From: RUG563 sp045589355
GTDB taxonomy: Bacteria; Bacillota; Clostridia; Christensenellales; Aristaeellaceae
Reading direction: 5' to 3'
DNA: 64,000 nt
NCBI GenBank assembly: GCA_045589355.1
Contig: JAZNOW010000027.1
Span: forward strand, 62,001 to 126,000
Shown: piece after piece, positions 48,741 through 57,280 of the stretch
Layout: each line of letters begins with the position of its first letter
Position numbering within the stretch: position 1 is the stretch's first letter
Notes under the pieces: model-generated
Seen by the model: only the letters and a program-made list of their open reading frames with translations
What the model was told of the DNA's origin: nothing
Database searches by the model: none
Program-made: the position numbers and the translations under genes

Positions 48741-51074
48741 TTATTTTCTTTCCATCAGCGCTTTTCTCAGCTTATTTTCCGGAAAAGCCGGCAGCAGCTG
48801 AAGGCACAAAACCGTCATATCATCCTGCGGCGCACCGCCGGAACGGTTGATGGCATCCTCCAGCACACGCTCCGCCATTTCCTGCGGGCTTTCTTCCAGA
48901 TGCCGCTGCAAGAGCGTCATGATCTCTTCTTCCCCCGCATATAAGTCTACAATGCCGTCTGTGAACAGAAGAAGCCGGTCCCCTTCTCCAAGCGTGATCC
49001 TTTCTTCCGCAGGCATTACATGCTCCATAATCCCCAGCGGCAATGCCGCCCCGCAGAGCCATCGTATCCTCTGGCCCTGAATCATAACACTGCCCACTGC
49101 CCCCAGCTTGTTCAGCTGCATTTCGCCCGTCCACAAATCCACCAGGCACATATCCACCGTGGCAAAAATTTCGCCGCCGGTAGCATTGAGCATGGCCCCG
49201 TTTACTGCCCGCATCGCCTGCTTTGTGGTATAGCCCGCTTCCATGCAGCCATGCAGCATCTGCAGGGTTTTTCTGCTTTCTGCCTGCGCATTTTTTCCAT
49301 GGCCCATCCCATCGCTGACAGCGGCAAGCAGCCTGCATCCGGGCAAGGTGCGAATCAGAACGGCATCTCCGTTCTGCAGCGCTACACCTTCTTCGCCACC
49401 CATGGCACAGGCTGAAGCCTGGCCGCATACTGCCTGAAAAACAGCCGCTTCTTCCATCATGACTTTCGTAGCATTCTGCTCCGTCACCTGAAGATGGACG
49501 CCCAGGTATACGCCCAATTGCTTTGCCATCTTTTCCCCCATCACCGGATGCAGCGCCACCGTATCGCACTGCACACACACCTGCATATGCCCGTCAATGC
49601 ATTTTACATAAGCCACTGTGCCACAAAAATGCATTTTCCTCAGCGCTTCCTCCGCTCTTTGCATCCATTCTCTTTCTTCCTCATGAAACTGCAGCCCTTC
49701 CATGCTGATCAGCTGCGCCGCCTGGCTGAGGGCAAGCAAATGCCCCTCCAGCATCTTCTTTTCATATTCTGCCATCCATACCCGCTGCAATTCCTGTTTT
49801 CGTTTTTCCAGCACATCCGTCAGGATATCCGGAATCCTGGAAATGCGGCAACAATGGGAAAAATATTGGTTGATCCGGTTCAGGTCCATCTCCGTACCGG
49901 CAACGATCTTCTCCATACCCTTCTTTGTTTTCTCATAATCATCACGCCAGCAGATGGGCAGCTGCTCACACCGGTCACACAGCCTTTCTGCCACCGCTTC
50001 ACTATCGTTCGGAATATCCACCTCCATAGGCCGTACATCCGGCAATGCATCTGTCAGCCGCCCGATGGCCCCCACCCAGCGCTGCATGCGCATTCTCAGG
50101 TAGGCATTCTCCCTTGGTTTCATCCACTGCATGCGGTTTACAAAGGCCAGCAGCGCTTCCTCGTTTCGCTTTGGAAGCAGGCAAAAAAGTGCGCTCCCAA
50201 TCACCACATTCCATAAGAAGAGTGCCGGAATGTTTTTCATCACAAGATACGCAATACATACGCCGCAAAACAAATAGCCTCCGCTGCACAGCAGCTTGTT
50301 TTTCCGCTTGAAACATCCGGCCATCAGCCCCATCAAAGGCATCACCATCATGTACAGCCCATGCTGACCGGCGCATAATATGGCCAAACCGGACCCGATT
50401 CCGGCAACTGCCCCTGCCTGTGCACCGCAAAGCCAGGCCGCCGTGCAAATAACAAAAAAGCCGGCACTCACTCCAAGGTTTACGCCAAACACGCTTATCC
50501 TGGCCGCACCGCAAAGCAGTATCACAGCAACAGTGGAAAGGCAAAGCAGATCATCTTCATTCATTTCTTTTGTCAAAGTGGTCCACCGCCGGATGGCCGG
50601 CATGCAGCCAAGGCTCAACGCACCGCCTGCAAGCCTTCTGATCAGCAAAAATTCATCTTCTCCACCACCGGAAAGAAAAATACATATCAGCACCGCCATG
50701 CTCAAAACAAGATACAGGCTTTGCTGTTTCTTCAGCGGACGCCTGATCAGCAGAACAAGGAAAAGAAAAACAATCCCCTGTATCCATTCCGCTTCGATTC
50801 CCCATATCCATTGGAGCAGCAGGCTGAGCGCCATACTGGCAATGGCCCCCTTGGGGCATCGTCCGCTTTCCGAAAGATGCGCCATCAGATACGCCAGTGC
50901 AAAGTAGGACGGCAGCGCAAAAAACTGCGCCAGGCTCATCCCTAAAAGGCACAGCATTCCCGGCAAGTACGCTTTCATATCCCGAAAACGCAGATGGCCG
51001 GACAGCGTTCCATTCGCATTTCCTTTTTCGCTTCTCTTCTGCCTTTCCTGGGCATAGCCCGTTACCTGCTCCAC
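48741..51074 (-). CDS. spoIIE: Stage II sporulation protein E (SpoIIE-type PP2C phosphatase)
   Basis: Membrane phosphatase that dephosphorylates SpoIIAA to release sigma-F in the forespore. The 777 residues comprise about ten membrane helices (about 30-310), a regulatory/oligomerisation region with clustered Cys (RLCDRCEQLPICW and FSHCCRIS), and a C-terminal PP2C domain (about 560-777) with VSDGMGHGKNA, LFTDGIVDLYAG and PQDDMTVLCL, the Asp residues that bind Mn2+. The start is GTG at 51074 with AAGGAGAG 6 bases upstream. Monocistronic. Confidence 0.95.
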   Translation of the reverse strand: MEQVTGYAQERQKRSEKGNANGTLSGHLRFRDMKAYLPGMLCLLGMSLAQFFALPSYFALAYLMAHLSESGRCPKGAIASMALSLLLQWIWGIEAEWIQGIVFLFLVLLIRRPLKKQQSLYLVLSMAVLICIFLSGGGEDEFLLIRRLAGGALSLGCMPAIRRWTTLTKEMNEDDLLCLSTVAVILLCGAARISVFGVNLGVSAGFFVICTAAWLCGAQAGAVAGIGSGLAILCAGQHGLYMMVMPLMGLMAGCFKRKNKLLCSGGYLFCGVCIAYLVMKNIPALFLWNVVIGSALFCLLPKRNEEALLAFVNRMQWMKPRENAYLRMRMQRWVGAIGRLTDALPDVRPMEVDIPNDSEAVAERLCDRCEQLPICWRDDYEKTKKGMEKIVAGTEMDLNRINQYFSHCCRISRIPDILTDVLEKRKQELQRVWMAEYEKKMLEGHLLALSQAAQLISMEGLQFHEEEREWMQRAEEALRKMHFCGTVAYVKCIDGHMQVCVQCDTVALHPVMGEKMAKQLGVYLGVHLQVTEQNATKVMMEEAAVFQAVCGQASACAMGGEEGVALQNGDAVLIRTLPGCRLLAAVSDGMGHGKNAQAESRKTLQMLHGCMEAGYTTKQAMRAVNGAMLNATGGEIFATVDMCLVDLWTGEMQLNKLGAVGSVMIQGQRIRWLCGAALPLGIMEHVMPAEERITLGEGDRLLLFTDGIVDLYAGEEEIMTLLQRHLEESPQEMAERVLEDAINRSGGAPQDDMTVLCLQLLPAFPENKLRKALMERK

Positions 51075-51164
51075 CTGAACCTCTCCTTTCGTCGTATAGA
51101 ATCATTATGTCGTTCCACCGATACGGCATCTGTCGTTTTTCTATGCAGAAGAAATCGAATAATG

Positions 51165-51188
51165 AAAAAAGAGGAGGTTGCCCTCCCC
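51165..51188 (-). terminator. Terminator of the SH3 protein gene
   Basis: In the minus-strand RNA GGGGAGG (51188-51182) pairs with CCTCCTC (51177-51171) with one G-U pair, followed by six U (51165-51170). Confidence 0.75.
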
Positions 51189-51197
51189 TTTTTGTAT

Positions 51198-51902
51198 TTA
51201 CTTTTGCTTGACCAGGAAATAGGTGCTCACATAGCCTGTTCGGCCATCTTCCAGCTGTACGCGGCTCCAGTTCACGCCTTCTTCCAGAACGGTTACCACC
51301 GTACCCACTTTCAGGGTGTCCAGCACTTTTGTTTTCATGCCGGGATAGAGCCGGAAGTTCACGATGCTGCCGCCGTTGATGTTCTTCAACTTTGCAGTAT
51401 AGGGCTTTTCCACAGGCTTGGTATAGCTGGGTGCTTTGGACGCAGAAAGGTATTTGCTGCTCATGTAGCCGGTGTTTTCGCCCACCTGTACCTGATGCCA
51501 GCCGTTTCCCTTCTTCAATACCTTCACGGCCGTACCGATGGGATAGGACGTGATGATGTCCGTGTTGGTGCCGGGGCCCTTGCGCAGGTTCAGGCCGATG
51601 CCGGTATTGGTGCGCACATACATGGTGCTGTCCGCCTGAGCGGAAGAGAGGAACTTGCTCATCATAAAGCCATCCTTGCCGTCCACCTTTACCTTGTACC
51701 ATTCACCGTTCTTTTCCACGATTTCGATCCAGGTTCCGGTGGGATACTGGCCCAGTACTTTGGCTTCCAGGGAGGCCTTCTCCCTCAGGTTCAGCCCGCC
51801 GCCCTTTACGGTGGCATATTCGCTGGCCCAGGCGCCGGTAAAGGGCGCAGCCGTCATGGCAGCAGCCAGCATTACAGCGGCAATTTTCTTTTGCGGTTTC
51901 AT
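51198..51902 (-). CDS. Secreted protein with three bacterial SH3 domains
   Basis: A 234-residue exported protein: signal peptide 1-26 (AAPFTGAWA-SE) and three SH3b domains (about 30-85, 92-150 and 170-232). Each has the N/RLR-x-x-x-G pattern: LNLREKASLEAKVLG, LNLRKGPGTNTDIIT, VNFRLYPGMKTKVLD, and ends in GY/F-M/V-S. SH3b domains bind peptidoglycan. No catalytic domain is attached, so it may be a wall-binding protein. ATG at 51902 with GAAGGAGGAG upstream; the start overlaps a possible small upstream gene (ATGA). Confidence 0.88.
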   Translation of the reverse strand: MKPQKKIAAVMLAAAMTAAPFTGAWASEYATVKGGGLNLREKASLEAKVLGQYPTGTWIEIVEKNGEWYKVKVDGKDGFMMSKFLSSAQADSTMYVRTNTGIGLNLRKGPGTNTDIITSYPIGTAVKVLKKGNGWHQVQVGENTGYMSSKYLSASKAPSYTKPVEKPYTAKLKNINGGSIVNFRLYPGMKTKVLDTLKVGTVVTVLEEGVNWSRVQLEDGRTGYVSTYFLVKQK

Positions 51903-52102
51903 TGTGTTTCTCCTCCTTCGGTGTTTTCGTGTATCAGCTTTTGCTGTACACCCCAAAGACGGTGCAGCCGGCCCCTTTTATCCGCATTTTTTCCGGTAAC
52001 AATTTCCATTTCGGGCTGTGTTTTCGCTTTGTTTCCATTTTTCTCCAGGCCGTTTTCAAATACCCGTTGTTCCATCCATCTTCCGTTATTTTTCGATGGC
52101 AT
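51899..52102 (-). CDS. Possible 67-residue hydrophilic protein upstream of the SH3 gene
   Basis: A small open frame starting MPSKNNGRWMEQ, with AGAAGGG just upstream of the ATG, whose TGA stop overlaps the ATG of the SH3 gene by four bases. It is basic, rich in Lys, Asn and Glu, with no known motif. The coupling and ribosome site support translation, but composition is unremarkable and the frame could be chance. The remaining intergenic sequence to 52233 holds only the methyltransferase promoter. Confidence 0.3.
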   Translation of the reverse strand: MPSKNNGRWMEQRVFENGLEKNGNKAKTQPEMEIVTGKNADKRGRLHRLWGVQQKLIHENTEGGETQ

Positions 52103-52167
52103 ATTTTCCCTTCTGCACATTATGCCCATTTTCCTGATGATTTTCCATTTTCTCTTTGCCAAACCAC

Positions 52168-52196
52168 TTGAAAGCCCTTTTTCGGCATGATATAAT
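52168..52196 (+). promoter_or_regulatory. Promoter of the methyltransferase-pseudouridine synthase-tgt operon
   Basis: TTGAAA (52168-52173) and TATAAT (52191-52196) with a 17-base spacer and extended TGA before the -10 box. Confidence 0.8.
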
Positions 52197-52233
52197 ACAA
52201 ATTGGTGTATTACGGCTGAAAGGAAGGCTGTTT

Positions 52234-53091
52234 ATGTTTATTGCATCCGGATGGAAGGATTTTGAAGTGCTGGACACCGGCAACGGTGAAAAGCTGGAGC
52301 GCTGGGGGGATTATCTCCTTGCCCGGCCGGACCCTCAGGTGATCTGGCCTTGCCAGAATGAACGGCAGTGGCAAAAGGCACACGCCCACTATACCCGCTC
52401 CGAACGGGGCGGCGGTGCCTGGGATTTCCGGGAAAAGCTGCCGGAAAAATGGGTGGTCACCTATGAAGGGTTAAAGTTCTATGTTCGTCCCACCGGCTTC
52501 AAGCATACCGGCCTTTTCCCTGAACAGGCCGCCAACTGGGATGCCATGGCCGGTATGATCAAAAAGCGTCCCGGCGCCCGTGTGCTGAACCTGTTTGCCT
52601 ATACCGGCGGTGCCACCCTTGCCTGCGCTGCAGCCGGTGCCCATGTCACCCATGTGGATGCCGCAAAGGGCATGGTGCAGTGGGCCAAGGAAAACAGGGA
52701 ACTGTCCGGCCTGCCTGAAACCAGCTTCCGCTTCATTGTGGAAGATGCCGTTGCCTTCGTGAAAAGGGAAATCCGCCGGGGCAATAAATACGACGGCATC
52801 GTGATGGACCCACCCAGTTACGGCCGCGGCCCCACCGGCGAAGTGTGGAAACTGGAAAACGAACTGTACGGCCTTGTGGAAACATGCGCCCAGGTGCTGT
52901 CGGATGATCCTTTGTTCTTCTTCATCAACAGCTACACCACCGGCTTCCAGCCTGCCGTGCTGCAAAACATCCTGGAAAAATGCGTATCCTCCCGCTTTGG
53001 CGGCGTGATCGATTCTCAGGAACTTTGTCTTCCCGTCCGTTCCGGCGGCGTGCTCCCCTGCGGGGCCACCGGCCGCTGGATGAATAAATGA
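52234..53091 (+). CDS. Class I SAM-dependent RNA methyltransferase, RlmI/RlmK-like
   Basis: A 285-residue methyltransferase. KFYVRPTGFKHTGLFPEQAANWDAM is like the RlmI/K-type entry to the SAM domain; VLNLFAYTGGATLACAAAGA is the SAM motif I (near residue 115) and VMDPPSYGRGP the motif IV DPPxY (near 190). It lacks the PUA domain of RlmI. Probable target is a base in rRNA. ATG at 52234 with AAAGGAAGG upstream. First of three RNA-modification genes. Confidence 0.87.
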   Translation: MFIASGWKDFEVLDTGNGEKLERWGDYLLARPDPQVIWPCQNERQWQKAHAHYTRSERGGGAWDFREKLPEKWVVTYEGLKFYVRPTGFKHTGLFPEQAANWDAMAGMIKKRPGARVLNLFAYTGGATLACAAAGAHVTHVDAAKGMVQWAKENRELSGLPETSFRFIVEDAVAFVKREIRRGNKYDGIVMDPPSYGRGPTGEVWKLENELYGLVETCAQVLSDDPLFFFINSYTTGFQPAVLQNILEKCVSSRFGGVIDSQELCLPVRSGGVLPCGATGRWMNK

Positions 53092-53110
53092 TTTTTTGAG
53101 GTGAATTGCC

Positions 53111-53836
53111 ATGGAAAAGCCCAGCATCCTCTTTGAAGATAATCATGTGATCGTGGCTGTTAAAAAGCCCAATCAGCTGACACAGTCCGACGCCACCGGC
53201 GACGAAAGCCTGCTGGATCAGATCAAGGCCTATGTAAAAGAAACCTACAATAAGCCCGGTGAAGCCTACATCGGCCTGGTTCACCGGATGGATCGTCCCG
53301 TGGGGGGCTTGCTGGTGTTTGCCCGTACCAGCAAAGCGGCTTCCCGCCTGTCCGAACAGGTGCGTGTACATGAACTGAACCGCCAGTATGTGTGCGTGGT
53401 GGAAGGCGACGCGCCGGACCAGTTCACTTATGTGGATTATCTGGTAAAGGACGAAGAAAACAACCGCGTTTCCGTCGTTCCTTCTTATCGCAAAGCGGAA
53501 GGCAAGGAGGCCATCCTGCATGGCCGCACCATTGCAAGACGCGACGGCCTGTCTTTGGTAGCCATTCAGCTGGAGACCGGCCGTGCACATCAGATCCGTG
53601 TGCAGATGCAGCATCACGGCTATCCCCTGTGGGGCGATAACCGCTACGGCAACGGCAAGCGTGGCCAGCAGATTGCCCTGTGGGGCTTCCGGCTGTCCTT
53701 TGCCCATCCCATCAGCAAAGAGCAGATGCTCTTTATGGCCCCCACCCCAGATGCCAAGCCCTGGATCTTCTTTGAACGTGAGCTGCGTGGGCTGGAATCC
53801 ATCTGGCCCCAGATCAAGCCTGCCGTCGCCCAATAA
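53111..53836 (+). CDS. RluA-family RNA pseudouridine synthase
   Basis: Converts uridine to pseudouridine in tRNA or rRNA. The 241-residue protein has the catalytic motif HRMDRPVGGLLVFAR (HRLD type, Asp61) and ETGRAHQIRVQM near residue 158-170. There is no S4 domain at the N-terminus, so it belongs to the short RluA-like group. Its position is close behind the methyltransferase (19 bases), ahead of tgt. ATG at 53111 with TGAGGTGAA upstream. Confidence 0.92.
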   Translation: MEKPSILFEDNHVIVAVKKPNQLTQSDATGDESLLDQIKAYVKETYNKPGEAYIGLVHRMDRPVGGLLVFARTSKAASRLSEQVRVHELNRQYVCVVEGDAPDQFTYVDYLVKDEENNRVSVVPSYRKAEGKEAILHGRTIARRDGLSLVAIQLETGRAHQIRVQMQHHGYPLWGDNRYGNGKRGQQIALWGFRLSFAHPISKEQMLFMAPTPDAKPWIFFERELRGLESIWPQIKPAVAQ

Positions 53837-53854
53837 TTTATGCTGAGGTAAAAC

Positions 53855-54982
53855 ATGAGCAATCCTGTCACCTTTGAACTGATCAAAACCTGTAAGCAAT
53901 CCGGCGCCCGTCTTGGTGTGGTGCACACCCCTCACGGCGATATTCCCACTCCCATCTATATGCCGGTGGGCACTCAGGCCACCGTCAAGGCCATGACCCC
54001 CCGGGAAATGACGGAAATCGGCACCAAGATCATGCTGTCCAATACTTATCACCTGCACCTGCGCCCCGGCGAAGAACTGGTAAAAGAAGCGGGCGGCATC
54101 CATAAATTCATGAGCTGGGATAAGCCGGTCCTCACCGACAGCGGCGGGTTCCAGGTGTTTTCTCTGGCTGCCCTTCGCAAGATCACCGAGGAAGGCGTTT
54201 CCTTCCGCAGCCACCTGGACGGCAGCAAGCGGTTCATCAGCCCCGAAGTATCCATGGATATTCAGATGGCGCTGGGCAGCGATATTGCCATGGCCTTTGA
54301 CGTGTGCTCCCCCTACCCCTGCGATCACCGCACCGCGGAAGAAGCCATGCACCGCACCCACCGCTGGGCAGAACGCTGCAAAAAGCATCATACCCGCCAG
54401 GATCAGGCGCTGTTCGGCATTGTGCAGGGTGCTTTCTATGAAGACCTGCGCATCGAAAGCGCCAAGACACTGGCCGATATGGATTTCCCCGGCTATGGCA
54501 TCGGCGGCCTTAGCGTTGGCGAACCCAAGCCCATCATGTATGACATGCTGGAAAAAATCGAGCCCTATATGCCGAAGAACAAACCCCGTTACCTGATGGG
54601 CGTTGGCACGCCGGATTGTTTCCTGGAAGGCGTACTCCGCGGCGTGGATATGTTCGACTGCGTGCTGGCCACCCGCATTGCCAGAAACGGCACCTGCTTC
54701 ACCAAGAACGGCCGTCTGGTGATCCGCAACGCCACCTACGCCCATGACTTCGGCCCCATCGAAGAAGGCTGCGATTGTTATGCCTGCCAGAATTTCAGCC
54801 GCGCTTATATCCGCCACCTCTTCAAGGCTCAGGAAATTACCGGCGGAAGGCTTGCTTCCATCCACAACCTGCGCTTCCTCATCCGCATGATGGAAGAGAT
54901 CCGCCAGGCTATCCTGGAAGACCGGTTCCTGGACTATCGCAAGTCCTTCTACGAAAATTATGACATGACCCGCAATTTCTGA
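53855..54982 (+). CDS. tgt: tRNA-guanine transglycosylase
   Basis: Exchanges G34 in GUN anticodons for the queuosine precursor preQ1 (queuosine pathway). The 375 residues show LSNTYHLHLRPG, TDSGGFQVFSLA (catalytic Asp near residue 92), LMGVGTPDCFLEGVLRGVDMFDCVLATRIARNGT (split, nucleophile Asp in MFDCVLATR) and the zinc site CDCYACQNFSRAYIRHL with three Cys plus His. The start ATG at 53855 has TGAGGTAAAAC upstream. It is followed by a terminator. No queA lies adjacent. Confidence 0.96.
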   Translation: MSNPVTFELIKTCKQSGARLGVVHTPHGDIPTPIYMPVGTQATVKAMTPREMTEIGTKIMLSNTYHLHLRPGEELVKEAGGIHKFMSWDKPVLTDSGGFQVFSLAALRKITEEGVSFRSHLDGSKRFISPEVSMDIQMALGSDIAMAFDVCSPYPCDHRTAEEAMHRTHRWAERCKKHHTRQDQALFGIVQGAFYEDLRIESAKTLADMDFPGYGIGGLSVGEPKPIMYDMLEKIEPYMPKNKPRYLMGVGTPDCFLEGVLRGVDMFDCVLATRIARNGTCFTKNGRLVIRNATYAHDFGPIEEGCDCYACQNFSRAYIRHLFKAQEITGGRLASIHNLRFLIRMMEEIRQAILEDRFLDYRKSFYENYDMTRNF

Positions 54983-54991
54983 TATACTCAA

Positions 54992-55021
54992 AACGCTGCT
55001 TTCCCGGCAGCGTTTTTCTTT
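54992..55021 (+). terminator. Terminator of the tgt operon
   Basis: AACGCTGC (54992-54999) pairs with GCAGCGTT (55007-55014), followed by TTTCTTTT. Confidence 0.85.
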
Positions 55022-55066
55022 TATCAAAACATCTTCGTAAATTTTTTAATGTTTTTCGTTAATTTC

Positions 55067-55112
55067 TTGTTGACAAACGCAACAACGTATGTTATTATCT
55101 TTTTGTCGACAA
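55067..55112. promoter_or_regulatory. Paired palindromes flanking the DUF2975 promoter
   Basis: TTGTTGACAA (55067-55076, near-palindrome covering the -35 box) and TTGTCGACAA (55103-55112, perfect palindrome after the -10 box). Their centres are 36 bases apart. They look like operators for the XRE regulator encoded two genes downstream. Confidence 0.55.
55070..55098 (+). promoter_or_regulatory. Promoter of the DUF2975-XRE operon
   Basis: TTGACA (55070-55075) and TATTAT (55093-55098) with a 17-base spacer. Confidence 0.8.
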
Positions 55113-55139
55113 ACATTAAGTTTTTTACGGGAGGAACCA

Positions 55140-55751
55140 ATGATGAACCAAGAAAAGATGAAGAACACCGCCAAAGCGCTGGATACCGTTTTCCGCGTTG
55201 CCCGAAAAATTGCTCTGATTGCCCTGATCGTGCTGGCTGTTGCCGTCGTGACCATTACCATCATCCATTTCGTAAACCCTGACGCCACCATCGGAACAGG
55301 CTTTGGCAGCCTGGACGTAGGCTCCGTATCCTTCGAAATTGCTCCTGCAAACATCCCCAGCAATCGTCAGGTGCTTACCCTGGTATGGATCCTTTCCCTG
55401 TTTGCCGTTGGCTGCGGCCTGATCCTGTACGACATTCTTCTGTGTGCCGGGAAAATTCTGGATCCCATAAAGGAGGGCAATCCCTTCCACCCCTCCGTAG
55501 CTGACAATATCCGCCGCATCGGCTTGCTGATCCTCATTCTGGACCTTGTACAGCAGTTTACCGATTTTGCCCTTTCCCTCTATGCCAATCACTACATCCG
55601 TGAAATGCTGCCGGCTGATGCTTCCGTGATGATCGAAAGCAATTTCCAGCTGAGCCTGACCGGTGTGCTGGTCTTCTTCATTCTGCTGCTGGTTTCCTAT
55701 GTGTTCCGGTATGGCGCACAGCTGCAGCAGCTGTCCGATGAAACACTGTAA
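55140..55751 (+). CDS. DUF2975 family membrane protein
   Basis: A 203-residue protein with four likely membrane helices (about 23-45, 80-101, 124-146, 170-192) and short loops. The family is commonly encoded beside a small XRE regulator of the YozG type, exactly the arrangement here (12 bases). Function unknown; such pairs may respond to membrane stress. ATG at 55140 with GGGAGG upstream; a second ATG follows directly. Confidence 0.87.
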   Translation: MMNQEKMKNTAKALDTVFRVARKIALIALIVLAVAVVTITIIHFVNPDATIGTGFGSLDVGSVSFEIAPANIPSNRQVLTLVWILSLFAVGCGLILYDILLCAGKILDPIKEGNPFHPSVADNIRRIGLLILILDLVQQFTDFALSLYANHYIREMLPADASVMIESNFQLSLTGVLVFFILLLVSYVFRYGAQLQQLSDETL

Positions 55752-55763
55752 GGAGGTGCCAGT

Positions 55764-55973
55764 ATGCCCATCATTCTTCGCCTGGACCGCATGATGGCGG
55801 ACAGGAAAATGAGCCTGAACGAACTTTCAGAACGCGTAGGCGTCGCCAACGTGAACCTGTCCAAATTAAAAAACGGCCACGTAAGCGCCATTCGCTTTTC
55901 CACCCTGGAAGCCATCTGTGACGTGCTGGATTGCCAGCCCGGTGATCTTCTGGAATACAAGCGGAATGAATAA
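55764..55973 (+). CDS. Small XRE-family regulator (YozG-like)
   Basis: A 69-residue protein that consists almost wholly of a Cro/C1 HTH: RLDRMMADRKMSLNELSERVG, NVNLSKLKNGH (recognition helix) and FSTLEAICDVLDCQPGDLLEY. AAGGAGGTG precedes the ATG. Paired with DUF2975; the palindromes around the operon promoter suggest autoregulation. Confidence 0.9.
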   Translation: MPIILRLDRMMADRKMSLNELSERVGVANVNLSKLKNGHVSAIRFSTLEAICDVLDCQPGDLLEYKRNE

Positions 55974-55979
55974 AGCAAA

Positions 55980-56017
55980 GCCGGAATGCAGCAGCATGCA
56001 TTCCGGCCTTTTTTTAT
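55980..56017. terminator. Terminator between the XRE and GNAT genes, probably bidirectional
   Basis: GCCGGAATGCA (55980-55990) pairs with TGCATTCCGGC (55997-56007) over 11 bp, followed by CTTTTTTT. It also lies just beyond the stop of the convergent GNAT gene. Confidence 0.85.
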
Positions 56018-56571
56018 TTTTGCATATCTTCCCGGATCAAGCCCCAAATGTGGTAATCGCAATACACAGATGCCATTTTTCCATGGCGGATGGTGCCTTC
56101 CTTTCGAAAACCGCATTTTTCCAGCACCCGGTTGGAGCCGATATTGCGCACATCGGCACGGGCTTCCAGCCGGTCCATCTCCGTTTCCTCAAAAACGAAC
56201 TTTACCACCCGCTGCAAGGCCTCGGTGCAAATGCCGCCGTTCCAAAGATGGGGCGCAATCCTGTATCCCACCATCCCGAACCGGTTGTTCTCGATATCGA
56301 ACACTTCCAGCATGCCGATCAATGCTCCGGTTTCTTTTTGCTCAATGCCCCAGATATAATCGGGCGAAGGTTTTCTGTTCACCTGGGGACGCGGATCAAC
56401 AAACAAAAGCTCGGGATCCTTTTCCCCCTTGGAAGGGCCTCTTCCCCAGTATTTGTACACATTTTCATTGCCCAGCCACAATTTCAGATCTCCGGCATCC
56501 TTTGGTGTGATCTCCCGAAGCACAAGCCGCTCTGTTTCCAGCCGGGGAATGTATTTGCACTTTTTCAGCAT
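56014..56571 (-). CDS. GNAT-family N-acetyltransferase, RimJ-like
   Basis: A 185-residue acetyltransferase: ETERLVLREITPKDAGDLKLWL at the start, MVGYRIAPHLWNGGICTEALQ (acetyl-CoA loop as WNGGICT) and NIGSNRVLEKCGFRKEGTIRHG at the end, the usual pattern of RimJ/RimL-type and drug- or protein-modifying members. It lies 3 bases after the TetR gene and would be co-transcribed with it and VanW. Confidence 0.87.
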   Translation of the reverse strand: MLKKCKYIPRLETERLVLREITPKDAGDLKLWLGNENVYKYWGRGPSKGEKDPELLFVDPRPQVNRKPSPDYIWGIEQKETGALIGMLEVFDIENNRFGMVGYRIAPHLWNGGICTEALQRVVKFVFEETEMDRLEARADVRNIGSNRVLEKCGFRKEGTIRHGKMASVYCDYHIWGLIREDMQK

Positions 56572-56574
56572 TGG

Positions 56575-57267
56575 TTATTCTTTCTCCCCTTCCATTCTGC
56601 GAATCCGCAGGATGGCATGGTTCATGGTCTGCAATGCTTCGTCTGCCCGGATCAGTTCCATGCTGCCAAAGGGTGCATCACAAAGCCGCTCCCACAAAAA
56701 GCGTTCTGCTTCCATGATCTGGATCACGTTCTGGGTGATACCGCCCTGCATGATGGAAACAGCCTCCTGCATCAGCTTGTGATAGCAGGCGGTATAGCTG
56801 TCCCATAGCAGTTCCGGCAGCATGCTTTGGGAAAAATGCATTCTTTTGGCCTTTTTAAGCGCATACAGCAGTTTTTCCATCTCGGGAAAGAAATACTCCT
56901 TCTGAGCTTCCGTCACACTCTGCAGCACCATTTGCCCATCCGTCAGGCCGTGCAGCGGCAGCAGCACCGTCAGCATCTCCTCGGCATCCTTCCTGAAAGG
57001 CATGGCGTGGTACACAAGACCGTTCAGCGCTGCCAGTTCATCTTCGTAGCGGTTTTTCTTGTACGCTTCAAACGCGTCAATGGCCTTTGCCCGGCAAATT
57101 TCCATCAGCACCTGCACCTTGGATTCGTAATGATGGTAAAAGCTGCCTTTACTGCAATGAAGCCTGTCCAGAATGTCCTGCACAGACGTATCCCGATAGC
57201 CCTTTTCAAAGAACAGCTTTTCCGCTGTGTCCAGAATGGCCTGTTTTTTCATATCTCCTTTTTGCAC
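56575..57267 (-). CDS. TetR-family transcriptional regulator
   Basis: A 230-residue repressor. N-terminal HTH: KKQAILDTAEKLFFEKGYRDTSVQDIL then CSKGSFYHHYESK (recognition helix and cap, near residues 35-48); the ligand domain after residue 60 is helical, Met/Leu-rich. I choose GTG at 57267, with GAGGAGG 8 bases upstream; GTG at 57276 overlaps that site. Lies between VanW and the GNAT gene. The AACAGAAC elements at the VanW and methyltransferase promoters are candidate operators. Confidence 0.87.
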   Translation of the reverse strand: MQKGDMKKQAILDTAEKLFFEKGYRDTSVQDILDRLHCSKGSFYHHYESKVQVLMEICRAKAIDAFEAYKKNRYEDELAALNGLVYHAMPFRKDAEEMLTVLLPLHGLTDGQMVLQSVTEAQKEYFFPEMEKLLYALKKAKRMHFSQSMLPELLWDSYTACYHKLMQEAVSIMQGGITQNVIQIMEAERFLWERLCDAPFGSMELIRADEALQTMNHAILRIRRMEGEKE

Positions 57268-57280
57268 AGCCTTCACCTCC

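Noticed and set aside
51108..51137. Two TGTCGTT copies upstream of spoIIE that might be Spo0A boxes
   Set aside because: Each differs from TGTCGAA at two positions and no convincing -10/-35 pair is aligned with them.
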